This document shows, one piece after another, positions 1 to 9,001 of a DNA stretch of 64,000 nucleotides. The notes below the pieces were generated by a model that was not told the DNA's origin, searched no databases, and saw only the letters and a program-made list of their open reading frames with translations. The translations under genes were made by a program, and so were the position numbers. The stretch covers positions 1-64,000 of the forward strand of contig NZ_JAKZMM010000018.1 in NCBI RefSeq assembly GCF_022809355.1, written 5' to 3'. The DNA comes from Parabacteroides faecalis (GTDB lineage: Bacteria > Bacteroidota > Bacteroidia > Bacteroidales > Tannerellaceae). Within the stretch, counting starts at the first letter, position 1. Every line of letters begins with the position of its first letter.

Positions 1-16
1 CCGAATTATAGGGAAG

Positions 17-93
17 ATTAGCGCACTTACAATCCTACAATACATCAACTATAAAAACAACAAACCCATTGGCAAAGTTAAATATGCGCTAAT
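17..93. repeat. 9-bp inverted repeat flanking the break in the DUF2264 gene
   Basis: ATTAGCGCA at 17-25 and its exact complement TGCGCTAAT at 85-93 bracket about 59 bases. The right arm overlaps the stop codon of the truncated DUF2264 gene. Partial complementarity continues outward (ccgaatta at 1-8 against taattccg near 95-102). This could be the end of an inserted or invertible element, but only one edge is visible and the arms are short. Confidence 0.4.
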
Positions 94-106
94 TTAATTC
101 CGCCAA
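73..106 (-). promoter_or_regulatory. Possible Bacteroidota promoter reading out of the window
   Basis: On the minus strand TAACTTTG (80..73) matches the -7 consensus TAnnTTTG. A TTG lies at 106..104, 23 bases upstream, a little longer than the usual 19-21. It starts right after the stop of the truncated DUF2264 gene, so a new transcription unit probably begins here and runs off the left edge. Confidence 0.35.
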
Positions 107-805
107 CGGGTAACTATTATAATAGTCTTGATGAAAAGTAGGACCATCACCATAAAGAGCATCTCCTTTATACCAATCATCACGAAAACGTTTCACACCA
201 TATGTCAACCTTTCCATATCGCATTCGCCTGTAAACTCCAATAAAGCAGCTTCCACCATTGAGGCAAAAAGCAACCAGTTATTCTCCCATGCTTTGATAT
301 TCCGGCTACGTTTCAACTCGGTAATCATCCAAGCTTTACCTTCTTCATCAAGGTTTCCCCAAAGTTGCTTCGGGGCACGCAACAATCCTTGTGCCAGGAA
401 AGCCGCATCTACTAAAGGTTGATAAGGCTCGCCGAACTCCAGATAATCGGGAGAATTTGGATTCACACCGTTCTTCAGACCTTTCACAGCTAAATTGATG
501 TATTTTGCTCTCAGCTTTCCTTCAGGTGTATCATCCGGGCCTAATTCCAACCACGGAGAAATTCCACAAATCAAACGCCCTACAGCTTCCAAATAGGAAA
601 ACTTCTGCCGACTTGGGTCTTTTGATTCATAAGGCATATTCTGCTTCAGAGTATTTTGGCTGAGGTTGGTCAATACCGGATCAGCAATCTGAACCATCTT
701 CTCGACCCATACAGCACGGTCTTCGGCTCCGGTTGTCTGAGCAAAGCCTATCGACCAACCTGTCAACCAACAAATAACGGCTAATAAAATCTTCTTTGCT
801 TTCAT
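89..805 (-). CDS. DUF2264 family protein, apparently cut short at its C-terminus
   Basis: The 238-residue product has an N-terminal signal peptide (residues about 1-22, ending GFAQ) and the first part of a DUF2264 domain. DUF2264 is an (alpha/alpha)6-barrel-like family found in glycan-degradation loci; its exact activity is not established here. The reading frame runs well through YGDGPTFHQDYYNSY, a landmark that in full-length members lies in mid-domain, and stops six residues later. Family members are usually 350-400 residues or more, so roughly the last third is missing. The break coincides with a short inverted repeat and an outward promoter. The gene follows the GH88 gene by one base and shares its operon. 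It may be non-functional. Confidence 0.7.
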   Translation of the reverse strand: MKAKKILLAVICWLTGWSIGFAQTTGAEDRAVWVEKMVQIADPVLTNLSQNTLKQNMPYESKDPSRQKFSYLEAVGRLICGISPWLELGPDDTPEGKLRAKYINLAVKGLKNGVNPNSPDYLEFGEPYQPLVDAAFLAQGLLRAPKQLWGNLDEEGKAWMITELKRSRNIKAWENNWLLFASMVEAALLEFTGECDMERLTYGVKRFRDDWYKGDALYGDGPTFHQDYYNSYPLAELN

Positions 806-806
806 C

Positions 807-2012
807 TTACTGCTTATTCAATACGTTTCGTAAACGAAGCAACGCTTCTACATAATAATAATCGGCATAACTCAGAGGAACATCTACTTCGCTGTTTCCC
901 GGGAGATGGCCTGTACAGTGCATGATGGCAAAGTTTGCATTCGTCCCTGTTGTTGCCAAATAAGCTGGAGAAGTCAGTGAACGAATCTGTTGTTCGGCAA
1001 AGGTAAGACATTGCTTTCCGAAATCGTTTGGATTAAACTGACTCAATTCAATGAGAGCAGAAGCCATGATAGCTGCCGCAGAGGCATCACGCACAGTATT
1101 AGGAATATCAGGACAGTCGAAATCCCAATAAGGAATCTTATCTGCTGGCATGTTTGGATGATTCATCAAGAACTGAGCAATATGGTTAGCCTGCTCCAAA
1201 TAAGCCTGTTTCTTGGCTTCGCGGTACATCATCGTGTAACCATATAAAGCCCATGCCTGACCACGTGCCCAAGCAGACTCATCAGCATATCCTTGATGCG
1301 TTTGTTTGATATGCGGCTGAGCTGTTATGGTATCGTACGATACTACGTGATAACAACTATAATCCGGGCGGAAATGATTAGCCATTGTCTTGTCAGCATG
1401 TGAAATAGCCATTTGAGTGAAGGCATTATCGCCCGTCGCACGACCTGCCCACATCAGGAATTCCAAGTTCATCATATTGTCAATGATGACCGGATACTGC
1501 CACTTCTGTTTATTGAAATCCCACGAGCGTATCAATCCTATATGTGGATTATAACGTGTGGCGAGCGAATGAGCGCCTTCTATCATGACATCTTTATACT
1601 TCGGATTACCCGTCAGACGATAGCCATTACCATAACTACAATTCAACATGAAGCCAACATCGTGACTATAAGTTATTTTCTTTACTTTTTCCAACCGTTC
1701 TGTATATAATTCAGCATACTTTTTCAATTCAGGTGTCGGATTAGCTTCATATAAATACCACAATTCACCAGGGAAAAAGCCACTGCACCACCAACTATAA
1801 TCACTGACTTCCAACTTACCATCCTTCATCGATTTAGGCAGTTTTCCATCTTGATTTTCCAATTCCTTAGCCATAAGTAAGGCTTGATCGGTAGCGGTCT
1901 TCAATCCTCGTTCGATTACCGAGTCAATCGGTTCTTCTTTCGGTTGAGTTGCACATGCTGACAAGAATAATCCCGCAGCCGATAACACACATGTTGATAA
2001 AAAATTCTTCAT
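807..2012 (-). CDS. GH88 unsaturated glucuronyl hydrolase, lipoprotein
   Basis: A 401-residue enzyme of glycoside hydrolase family 88, which removes unsaturated uronic acids from oligosaccharides left by polysaccharide lyases (for example from heparin or chondroitin). A lipoprotein signal ends in the lipobox LSAC at about residues 17-20, so it is probably anchored in the outer or inner membrane facing the periplasm. The (alpha/alpha)6-barrel motifs DNMMNLEFL (about residue 177), DESAWARGQAWALYG (about 244) and RDASAAAI (about 308) are intact; aspartates in the first and last are the expected catalytic positions. It sits between a sulfatase remnant upstream and DUF2264 downstream, which fits a glycosaminoglycan-type cluster. 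Substrate is inferred from the family. Confidence 0.88.
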   Translation of the reverse strand: MKNFLSTCVLSAAGLFLSACATQPKEEPIDSVIERGLKTATDQALLMAKELENQDGKLPKSMKDGKLEVSDYSWWCSGFFPGELWYLYEANPTPELKKYAELYTERLEKVKKITYSHDVGFMLNCSYGNGYRLTGNPKYKDVMIEGAHSLATRYNPHIGLIRSWDFNKQKWQYPVIIDNMMNLEFLMWAGRATGDNAFTQMAISHADKTMANHFRPDYSCYHVVSYDTITAQPHIKQTHQGYADESAWARGQAWALYGYTMMYREAKKQAYLEQANHIAQFLMNHPNMPADKIPYWDFDCPDIPNTVRDASAAAIMASALIELSQFNPNDFGKQCLTFAEQQIRSLTSPAYLATTGTNANFAIMHCTGHLPGNSEVDVPLSYADYYYVEALLRLRNVLNKQ

Positions 2013-2027
2013 AATCCGTTCTAATAT

Positions 2028-2273
2028 TTATTTAATACAATCTTCAAATAAATGATCACCTATATATTTCGCATATAAACGCTCTACTACTTCCGGCTTT
2101 TTATCAGCTATAATCTGGAATCTGAACAGAAATACCATCATTATAATAACTATAAGCACAATCAAATGCCAACCATAATAGCCCCATAAAACAATTATGG
2201 TATTATCAGCCAAACCCGTTTCTTCTATGGTTGATAATAATTTGTCATTATATACTTCATAATTAATTTATAA
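2028..2273 (-). pseudogene. Sulfatase remnant with internal deletion and stop codon
   Basis: The minus strand encodes YNDKLLSTIEETGLADNTII followed by VLWGYYGWHL, which matches the C-terminal half of arylsulfatase/iduronate-sulfatase proteins (LxDNTIIVxWGDHGxHLGEH). The Asp-His of WGDHG has become Tyr-Tyr. After HL the frame passes through about 18 unrelated hydrophobic residues and rejoins sulfatase-like tail sequence (ADKKPEVVERL), so a large internal piece is gone. An in-frame TAA at 2270-2268 cuts it from further degraded sequence upstream. The 61-residue open frame (TTG start at 2213) is therefore unlikely to be a real gene. It marks a former sulfatase-GH88-DUF2264 operon. Confidence 0.7.
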
Positions 2274-2675
2274 TGTCTTTTCTCCATATTCAGCATCAGA
2301 TTCAAGCCACATTAAAATAAATCTTTCTACTAATATATAAAACTCAAAGATATGAGTTTCTAGTAAGTATCCAATTTGTTTCAAATTATTTTTATCGATC
2401 TATTAATTTTCCATACCTTCTTAATTCTATCATTAACATAATTATCAAATAACAAACAAGAAAAAAGATCTTCATAATAACATTATATTTGAAATTCAAG
2501 TTTTTCGCAAAGGAAAAACGGGATTTCTGCATAGGATAACAGAATCAATCTTTTATCTATCAAAAACTACATGTGACAGATTTTACCATAAATCCGACAG
2601 ATTTTACTATTCAAAAGGTGTTTTTATAAGAGTGATTATACTTCTGATCTGGTTAAGGTTAACGTTGACCATAAA

Positions 2676-2702
2676 AGAAACGAGAATCGAAAACGATTCT
2701 CG
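2676..2702 (-). terminator. Intrinsic terminator-like hairpin downstream of ilvC
   Basis: CGAGAATCGAAAACGATTCTCG (2681-2702 region) is a near-perfect palindrome followed on the minus strand by TTTCTTTTAT. The same 20-base core AAAAGAAACGAGAATCGAAA recurs in the terminator at 15594-15631. Confidence 0.6.
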
Positions 2703-2743
2703 ATGGATTCGTTTCCGATTCTCGTATGATTTAGATCAAAGAG

Positions 2744-2770
2744 AACTGACTTTGCCCAGCAAAGTCAGTT
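2744..2770 (-). terminator. 11-bp stem-loop ending the ilv operon
   Basis: AACTGACTTTG (2744-2754) pairs perfectly with CAAAGTCAGTT (2760-2770) around a 5-base loop, 15 bases past the ilvC stop. There is no long U tract directly after it, so it may protect the 3' end while the next hairpin terminates. The remainder of 2274-2675 shows only AT-rich sequence and decayed sulfatase sequence. Confidence 0.6.
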
Positions 2771-2785
2771 TCCTGATAGCATTTC

Positions 2786-3829
2786 TTAATTGTTTTCGGG
2801 GCGCAATTTACGAACAACAGCACCAGTACGCCACATTTCGCTTTCGCGTAACTGACGAAGTTCTTCGTTCAACTTCTCACGATAATCCGGTTGTGAGTTA
2901 GAATCGATAGAACGCTGTGCTTCGTTTCCGCAAGCTACCTCGTTATACAGTTTTTCAAAGACAGGCTTAACGGCATCGTGGAACGGGCCCATCCAATCCA
3001 AAGCTCCGCGCTGAGCAGTTGTTGAACAGTTAGCATACATCCAGTCCATACCGTTTTCACCAAACAACGGCATCAACGACTGCGTCAATTCTTCTACTGT
3101 TTCATTGAATGCTTCAGAAGGTTCGTGTCCGTGTTCACGTAAAGTTTCATACTGAGCCAGCAACAATCCTTGGATTGCACCCATCAATGTACCACGTTCA
3201 CCAGTCAAGTCTGAATAAACTTCCTTCTTGAATGTAGTTTCAAACAGATAACCTGAACCGACACCGATACCTAAAGCGATGACACGATCCCAAGCCTTTC
3301 CTGTTGCATCCTGATAGATTGCATAGCTAGAGTTCAAACCACGTCCTTGCAAGAACATACGGCGCAAAGAAGTACCTGAACCTTTCGGAGCGATCATGAT
3401 TACATCTACATCTGCAGGAGGAATAATGTTTGTACGTTCTTTATAAGTAATAGCAAAACCATGAGAGAAGTACAAAGCTTTACCAGCAGTCAGATGTTTC
3501 TTGATCATCGGCCAGCATTGAATCTGAGCTGCATCTGAAAGCAATACCTGAATAATGGTAGCCTTTTCGCAAGCTTCTTCAATACCAAACAAAGTCTCAC
3601 CCGGAACCCAACCGTCGGCTACGGCTTTATCATAAGTCTTACCTGGACGTTGTCCGACAATTACATTGAAACCATTGTCGCGCAAGTTCAAGCTCTGACC
3701 CGGACCCTGTACACCATAACCGATTACTGCGATGACTTCATCTTTCAACACTTCTCTAGCCTTTTCCAAAGGAAACTCTTCGCGGGTTACTACATTTTCT
3801 TCAACACCGCCAAAATTCATTATTGCCAT
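2786..3829 (-). CDS. ilvC: Ketol-acid reductoisomerase
   Basis: Catalyses the isomerisation and NADPH-dependent reduction of acetolactate or acetohydroxybutyrate, the second step of valine, leucine and isoleucine synthesis (EC 1.1.1.86), in the cytoplasm. The 347-residue length is typical of the short class with Bacteroidota features. The Rossmann motif GYGVQGPGQ is at residues 37-45, the catalytic-site FSHGF at 121-125, and the Mg-binding stretch FKKEVYSDLTGERG at about 200-213 (Asp207, Glu211). It is the last gene of the five-gene ilv operon, 51 bases after the thioesterase gene, and is followed by two hairpins. Confidence 0.97.
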   Translation of the reverse strand: MAIMNFGGVEENVVTREEFPLEKAREVLKDEVIAVIGYGVQGPGQSLNLRDNGFNVIVGQRPGKTYDKAVADGWVPGETLFGIEEACEKATIIQVLLSDAAQIQCWPMIKKHLTAGKALYFSHGFAITYKERTNIIPPADVDVIMIAPKGSGTSLRRMFLQGRGLNSSYAIYQDATGKAWDRVIALGIGVGSGYLFETTFKKEVYSDLTGERGTLMGAIQGLLLAQYETLREHGHEPSEAFNETVEELTQSLMPLFGENGMDWMYANCSTTAQRGALDWMGPFHDAVKPVFEKLYNEVACGNEAQRSIDSNSQPDYREKLNEELRQLRESEMWRTGAVVRKLRPENN

Positions 3830-3880
3830 TTTCTTTTCTTTTTAGTTCCGGCAGCTTCCGCTGCCATTTATATTAATAAT

Positions 3881-4624
3881 CTATTCAAATATCACTTTAC
3901 TGCGTACGACTACCTCCGTACCGTTCTTTTTCACTTCAATATGGTATTCGTCCGCACCTACCTTCTCCTGATAGAAACTCAACGTATCACCATAATAGCT
4001 TTCGGCCACATAAGCCATTTCAAAGCGGCATACACGCTTTTCTTTGAATTGCTCGAGCGGAAAAAGATCCAAAATATGCTCGATATATTTAATACTGTTT
4101 ACATGACCGTTGACATCAATGTCACTGTATTTCGTTTGATATTCAGCAATCGGATTTGTTTCGGTCACCTTGATTCTTCCCGGTTTCTCGATCGGACAAG
4201 GTTTATCACAAACATAATCTACGATACTACCGCCATGCAATGTCAATAAATCAGCCGGCTTTCGTGTTTCCATACTGATCATTGCCCAAACAGAGCGGGC
4301 ATAACCAATCGTCTTTCCTTCCTGATTCACCAAAGCGAAATTACGATCTGTGAACAAACGATAGACATTCTCTACCCACGTCTGGATACTGAACTTTTCA
4401 TATTGATTGGGCAACGCATCCAATTCAATTGCCAGGCGAGACAGAACCCACGTATAATGATTTTCGTTCAGTGTAGCCATTCCGAAACCTCTTTCGGAAG
4501 CATGAAACCCGGCACAATTCAAGAGATGATTACCCAATACACCCATCGTCAGCTTTCCCGTAAAATCTACATGGAAAGGTTCTGCGACAAAATCGTAAGT
4601 CCCTATTTTCGAATCTTCCGTCAT
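3881..4624 (-). CDS. Acyl-ACP thioesterase (FatA/FatB-like)
   Basis: A 247-residue protein with two hot-dog domains, the architecture of plant FatA/FatB and bacterial acyl-ACP thioesterases that release fatty acids from acyl carrier protein. The C-terminal domain carries the catalytic signature DVNGHVN (Asp170, Asn172, His174). The N-terminal domain is complete (residues about 8-130). It lies inside the ilv operon, 23 bases after ilvN and 51 before ilvC, so its expression would follow branched-chain amino acid supply. A link to branched-chain (iso/anteiso) fatty acid metabolism is an inference from this position only; substrate chain length cannot be read from the sequence. Confidence 0.88.
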   Translation of the reverse strand: MTEDSKIGTYDFVAEPFHVDFTGKLTMGVLGNHLLNCAGFHASERGFGMATLNENHYTWVLSRLAIELDALPNQYEKFSIQTWVENVYRLFTDRNFALVNQEGKTIGYARSVWAMISMETRKPADLLTLHGGSIVDYVCDKPCPIEKPGRIKVTETNPIAEYQTKYSDIDVNGHVNSIKYIEHILDLFPLEQFKEKRVCRFEMAYVAESYYGDTLSFYQEKVGADEYHIEVKKNGTEVVVRSKVIFE

Positions 4625-4647
4625 ACAACTCTCTTCTTTTGATTCCG

Positions 4648-5199
4648 TTATTTTTCCTTGTGATAACGCTCTTCCCGATGAGCCAGATACTCATTTACCC
4701 GTTCAAAACAGCTAGTCGAGACAGCAATTCTTCCTGAGCGTACAAACTGAAGCACGCAATTCAAGGAACTCAATTCCTGATAAAGGGATGTTATATCTTC
4801 GCTTGTACCTGTCATTTCCACGATCGAAAAGACCGGATTCACCTCTACAATATGAGCACTGTAATGACGGATTACTTTTGATGCTTCGGGATTTGATTGA
4901 AATTCCGGTGTAGATACTTTATACATCGCTATTTCCCGCTGAAAGATTTCATCATCTGTGAAATAATGCGCATGAATGACATCCATCTTCTTCTCAATCT
5001 GCTTGACAATCTTCTCGATAATATCTTGCGTAGTCCAGCAGGTAATCGTATATTTATGAACACCCCGGATCGACGAAGCCGATACATTCAAGCTTTCGAT
5101 ATTCAATTGCCGGCGTGTAAAAACAGCCGTAATCTGATTCAATATACCGGCAATATTCTCAGAATGTACTATAATCGTATATAATTTCTTATTTTCCAT
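4648..5199 (-). CDS. ilvN: Acetolactate synthase small (regulatory) subunit
   Basis: The regulatory subunit that stabilises acetohydroxyacid synthase and confers valine feedback inhibition. The 183-residue protein begins with an ACT domain (residues about 5-80; LYTIIVHSENIAGILNQITAVF, with the ligand-site loop around GILNQ) followed by the C-terminal AHAS small-subunit domain. It follows ilvB by 18 bases and precedes the thioesterase gene by 23, so the subunits are co-produced. ilvH would be an equally valid symbol. Confidence 0.95.
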   Translation of the reverse strand: MENKKLYTIIVHSENIAGILNQITAVFTRRQLNIESLNVSASSIRGVHKYTITCWTTQDIIEKIVKQIEKKMDVIHAHYFTDDEIFQREIAMYKVSTPEFQSNPEASKVIRHYSAHIVEVNPVFSIVEMTGTSEDITSLYQELSSLNCVLQFVRSGRIAVSTSCFERVNEYLAHREERYHKEK

Positions 5200-5217
5200 A
5201 ATCTTCCTCCTCCAGCA

Positions 5218-6912
5218 TTAACATTCCAACAGCATTTGGTTTACCGAACTTCCCGGAGGCGTCATCGGCAAAACATTTCCTTCTTCCACTACACAGACTT
5301 CTAACAGGAACGGACCATCCGTTTCCAACATCTCACGAACAGCATCACGCAGCTCTGAACGTTCAATAACTCTTCGCGAAGGAATTGAATAAGCAGCTGC
5401 AATCTGCATATAATCCGGATTCATCATCGGTGTAAAGGAATAACGACGATTGAAGAACATCGCCTGCCACTGGCGAACATTGCCCAGATAATTATTATTT
5501 AGCAAGATAATCTTAACGGGGGCTTTCTGTTCCATAACGGTTCCCAGTTCTTGCATCGTCATCTGTAAACCACCATCTCCCATGAATACACACACCGTAC
5601 GGTCAGGACGGCCAAACGTTGCCCCTATTGCTGCCGGCAAACCAAAGCCCATCGTTCCCATTCCTCCGGAAGTTACAATACTTCGCTGCTGGGAAAACTT
5701 GAAATAGCGGCAGGCCATCATCTGATTCTGACCTACATCGGTTACCAATATAGCATCATTGTCAGTCGCTTCACTTACAACATGTACTACTTCTCCCATA
5801 TTCAGCGGACCTTCATCCGGAAATACTTCTTTGCGTATTACCTGATTGAATTCCGTTTCTTCGTACTGCCGGAAGCTTTCAATCCATTCGCTATGTCGAT
5901 TGTTCTGGATTAACTCGGTAAGTAAAGCCAGCGTTTTCTTACAATTACCTAAAACGGGAACATCTACCGGAACATTCTTTCCTAACTCAGACGGATCTAT
6001 ATCCAAATGTATCACTTTCGCCTGCTTGGCATAAGTCTCCAGTTTACCGGTTACCCGGTCATCAAAACGCATACCGATCGCAATCAGGACATCACATTCG
6101 TTGGTCTTTACATTCGGACCTAAATTTCCGTGCATACCCAGCATACCTTTGTTCAGACGGTGCGTAGAAGGCAGAGCCGAAAGTCCTAACATCGTACAAC
6201 CACAAGGTATATCAGCCTTTTCGATAAAAGCCAGCAATTCTTGCTGTGCATTACCCAATTCAACCCCTTGTCCTACTAAAGCCAACGGTTTCTTCGCTGA
6301 ATTGATCAACGCAACCGCCTCTGCTACTTCTTTATAATCGATTTCCGGATCCGGATCATAACTACGAATGAAATCTACATCAACAGGTTCATATTCCGTT
6401 AAGCCTACCTGTGCATTCTTGGCAAAGTCCAATACAACCGGACCCGGACGACCGCTCCTAGCAATATAAAAAGCCCGTGAAACTGCCCATGCCACATCTT
6501 CGGCCCGACGAATCTGATAACTCCATTTTGTAATCGGCTGCGTAACGCCTACCAAATCCACTTCCTGAAAAGCATCTGTACCTAAAAAGTTGGCACCAAC
6601 CTGCCCTGCGATCATGACAATAGGCGTACTGTCTATCATCGCGTCGGCTATTCCGGTTATAGTATTCGTAGCACCCGGTCCACTTGTCACCAAGCAAACG
6701 CCCACTTCTCCAGACACACGGGCAAAACCCTGTGCAGCATGAGCCGCTCCTTGTTCATGGCGAACCAATATATGGTTTATTTTATCCAAATGATCATACA
6801 ATGCATCGTAAACCGGCATAATAGCACCACCCGGATAACCAAAGATCGTCTTTACACCTTCATGCTCCAATGAGCGCATCAATGCTTCTGAACCTGTTAT
6901 TGTTTCTTTCAT
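5218..6912 (-). CDS. ilvB: Acetolactate synthase large (catalytic) subunit
   Basis: Thiamine-diphosphate enzyme (EC 2.2.1.6) that condenses two pyruvates, or pyruvate with 2-oxobutyrate, at the start of branched-chain amino acid synthesis. The 564 residues cover the three TPP-enzyme domains. The catalytic Glu53 lies in VRHEQGAAHAA. The ThDP-binding motif runs from GDGG (about 440) to NNNYLG (about 467). RWQ/VRQW-type cofactor region and the C-terminal PPGSSVNQML tail are present. It lies 19 bases after ilvD and 18 before ilvN. Confidence 0.97.
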   Translation of the reverse strand: MKETITGSEALMRSLEHEGVKTIFGYPGGAIMPVYDALYDHLDKINHILVRHEQGAAHAAQGFARVSGEVGVCLVTSGPGATNTITGIADAMIDSTPIVMIAGQVGANFLGTDAFQEVDLVGVTQPITKWSYQIRRAEDVAWAVSRAFYIARSGRPGPVVLDFAKNAQVGLTEYEPVDVDFIRSYDPDPEIDYKEVAEAVALINSAKKPLALVGQGVELGNAQQELLAFIEKADIPCGCTMLGLSALPSTHRLNKGMLGMHGNLGPNVKTNECDVLIAIGMRFDDRVTGKLETYAKQAKVIHLDIDPSELGKNVPVDVPVLGNCKKTLALLTELIQNNRHSEWIESFRQYEETEFNQVIRKEVFPDEGPLNMGEVVHVVSEATDNDAILVTDVGQNQMMACRYFKFSQQRSIVTSGGMGTMGFGLPAAIGATFGRPDRTVCVFMGDGGLQMTMQELGTVMEQKAPVKIILLNNNYLGNVRQWQAMFFNRRYSFTPMMNPDYMQIAAAYSIPSRRVIERSELRDAVREMLETDGPFLLEVCVVEEGNVLPMTPPGSSVNQMLLEC

Positions 6913-6931
6913 ATATTTCTATGCGATTTAC

Positions 6932-8767
6932 TTAGTCTTCAATTATTCTTACGCCACCTTTATCTGCCGATGAAACCATCTTGCCGTATGCCTTTAAGGC
7001 TTTCGATACCTCACGCTGGCGGAATGGCGGAGTAAATGCTTTCTTTCCACGAGCTTCTTCAGCCTTCCGGCGTTCAGCCAGTTCCTCATCAGTCAGTCGT
7101 ACCCGAATGGAACGGTTAGGAATATCTATTTCAATGATATCGCCGTCTTTTACCAGTCCGATATTTCCTCCGGCAGCTGCTTCCGGAGAAATATGACCGA
7201 TCGACAAGCCTGATGTACCTCCGCTGAAACGGCCATCCGTGATCAAAGCACATTCCTTACCTAAATGACGGCTCTTGATATAGGATGTCGGATATAACAT
7301 TTCCTGCATACCCGGTCCTCCTTTAGGACCTTCGTAAGTAATGACTACTACATCTCCGGAAACGACCTTGCCACCCAAAATACCTTCGCAGGCAGCATCC
7401 TGAGAATCGAATACCTTGGCCGGACCTGCAAACTTCCAGATGCTTTCATCCACTCCAGCTGTTTTGACAACACAACCGTCTAATGCGATGTTCCCTTTCA
7501 GTACTGCCAGACCTCCATCCTTCGAATAAGCATGTTCGATATCACGGATACAACCCGTAGAACGATCGGTATCCAATTCCTGATAATAATTCTCCTGCGC
7601 ACCCATCATAATACAGAAGCGATTGCCCGGTGCACTCTTATACTTCTTCACCGCTTCTTCCGTTACATGCGGAGACGTGATTCCAAATTGATCCACTGCT
7701 TCGGCCAAAGTCAATCCGTCAGCTCGCTTAACGGTTCCATCAATCAGTCCGGCTTTCAGCAACTCATGTAAGATCGACAAAACACCGCCTGCCCGATTAA
7801 CGTCCTGTACATGGTAAACCGGAGTATTCGGCGCCACTTTGCAAAGGCAAGGTATCTTACGGGATAACATATCAATATCATCCATCGTAAAATCAGCATT
7901 CGTTTCCTGAGCAATCGCCAATAAGTGAAGAACTGTATTGGTTGAACCTCCCATGGCTATATCAAGCGACATGGCATTCAAGAAGGCTTGTCTTGTAGCT
8001 ATTTGTCGAGGCAAAACGCTATCGTCACCTTCTTCATAATATTTATAAGCATTCTTGACAATCAGCTTGGCTGCATCCCGGAACAATTGTACCCGATTGG
8101 CATGTGTTGCCACAATCGAACCGTTTCCCGGCAAAGCCAAACCGATGGCTTCATTCAGGCAATTCATCGAGTTTGCCGTAAACATACCCGAACAACACCC
8201 GCAACCCGGACAAGCATGGCGTTCAACTTCTCCGATCTGTTCATCACTGACGGAAGTATCAGCCGCTTCAATCATGGCATCAATCAAATCAAGATGACGA
8301 CCGTTCCATTCGCCGGCTTCCATCGGACCTCCCGATACAAAAACGGCAGGTATATTCAACCGCATGGCAGCCATTAGCATACCCGGAGTGATTTTATCAC
8401 AATTGCTGATACAAACCATAGCATCTGCCTTATGAGCATTTACCATATATTCAACGCTATCAGCAATAATATCACGCGAAGGAAGTGAATACAACATTCC
8501 GTCGTGCCCCATGGCTATACCATCATCAATAGCAATGGTATTAAATTCGGCGGCAAAGCATCCCAGTTTCTCTATTTCTTCTTTCACAATCTGTCCGGCT
8601 TCATGCAAATGTACATGCCCAGGCACAAACTGAGTAAACGAATTTACAATAGCAATGATCGGTTTCCCGAACTGTTCTTTCTTCATGCCATTGGCGCACC
8701 ATAAAGCACGTGCCCCAGCCATTCGGCGTCCTTCCGTACTGAAGGAACTTCTCAACGGATTCTTCAT
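6932..8767 (-). CDS. ilvD: Dihydroxy-acid dehydratase
   Basis: Iron-sulfur enzyme (EC 4.2.1.9) that dehydrates 2,3-dihydroxy-3-methylbutanoate or its homologue to the 2-oxo acid, the third common step of branched-chain amino acid synthesis. I place the start at 8767 (611 residues, beginning [10 protein letters not shown]), because AAGGAGA lies 7-8 bases upstream and family members begin there; an in-frame ATG at 8806 would add 13 residues overlapping the leader. Cluster ligands are visible in [11 protein letters not shown] and in the [19 protein letters not shown] motif. First structural gene of the operon, about 230 bases after the promoter, downstream of the attenuator. Confidence 0.96.
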   Translation of the reverse strand: MKNPLRSSFSTEGRRMAGARALWCANGMKKEQFGKPIIAIVNSFTQFVPGHVHLHEAGQIVKEEIEKLGCFAAEFNTIAIDDGIAMGHDGMLYSLPSRDIIADSVEYMVNAHKADAMVCISNCDKITPGMLMAAMRLNIPAVFVSGGPMEAGEWNGRHLDLIDAMIEAADTSVSDEQIGEVERHACPGCGCCSGMFTANSMNCLNEAIGLALPGNGSIVATHANRVQLFRDAAKLIVKNAYKYYEEGDDSVLPRQIATRQAFLNAMSLDIAMGGSTNTVLHLLAIAQETNADFTMDDIDMLSRKIPCLCKVAPNTPVYHVQDVNRAGGVLSILHELLKAGLIDGTVKRADGLTLAEAVDQFGITSPHVTEEAVKKYKSAPGNRFCIMMGAQENYYQELDTDRSTGCIRDIEHAYSKDGGLAVLKGNIALDGCVVKTAGVDESIWKFAGPAKVFDSQDAACEGILGGKVVSGDVVVITYEGPKGGPGMQEMLYPTSYIKSRHLGKECALITDGRFSGGTSGLSIGHISPEAAAGGNIGLVKDGDIIEIDIPNRSIRVRLTDEELAERRKAEEARGKKAFTPPFRQREVSKALKAYGKMVSSADKGGVRIIED

Positions 8768-8826
8768 ATTTGTTTCTCCTTCTTTTTGCATTCTCAAATT
8801 ACTCAATTTCTTATTCCCTTAGTAAG

Positions 8827-8857
8827 AAAAAAGCCTTTCCCAAAATAGAGAAAGGCT
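8827..8857 (-). terminator. ilv attenuator: intrinsic terminator
   Basis: On the minus strand AGCCTTTC (8857-8850) pairs with GAAAGGCT (8839-8832) and is followed directly by a run of six T (8831 onward). It lies between the leader peptide and ilvD. Its left arm also contains CCTTTCTC, exactly complementary to GAGAAAGG at 8905..8898, so forming one helix excludes the other. Confidence 0.85.
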
Positions 8858-8897
8858 GTAAGAAATATCGTTGTCAACTTTATTCGCATCTTGCATA

Positions 8898-8905
8898 CCT
8901 TTCTC
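8898..8905 (-). promoter_or_regulatory. ilv attenuator: antiterminator arm
   Basis: GAGAAAGG begins two bases after the leader-peptide stop codon and is an exact 8-base complement of CCTTTCTC in the left arm of the terminator. A ribosome at the stop codon would cover it; a ribosome stalled on the upstream Leu/Ile/Val codons would leave it free to open the terminator. The mechanism is inferred from layout. Confidence 0.7.
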
Positions 8906-8906
8906 C

Positions 8907-8966
8907 TTACCAACTAATGACTAGCAGGACCACGACTAAGATAATATGCAAAGAAATATTCAACAT
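8907..8966 (-). CDS. ilvL: ilv operon leader peptide
   Basis: A 19-codon open frame, MLNISLHIILVVVLLVISW, starts at 8966 and stops with TAA at 8909-8907. Thirteen of 19 residues are Leu, Ile or Val, the three end products of the operon that follows, including an uninterrupted run of ten (residues 8-17). It begins about 30 bases after the predicted transcription start and sits directly before an antiterminator/terminator pair. This is the hallmark of ribosome-mediated attenuation as in enterobacterial ilv leaders. The symbol is by analogy; sequence homology to ilvL is not claimed. Confidence 0.82.
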   Translation of the reverse strand: MLNISLHIILVVVLLVISW

Positions 8967-9001
8967 TTTTGTTCTTTTATCTTTATGTTTGTTTGACGTT
9001 G

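Noticed and set aside
2632-2901. 89-codon plus-strand frame over the ilvC 3' end
   Set aside because: It runs through the terminator hairpins and antisense to ilvC; no start signal.
8768-8806. Longer N-terminus of ilvD
   Set aside because: The ATG at 8767 has a good ribosome site and matches the family start; the extra 13 residues would come from the leader next to the attenuator.
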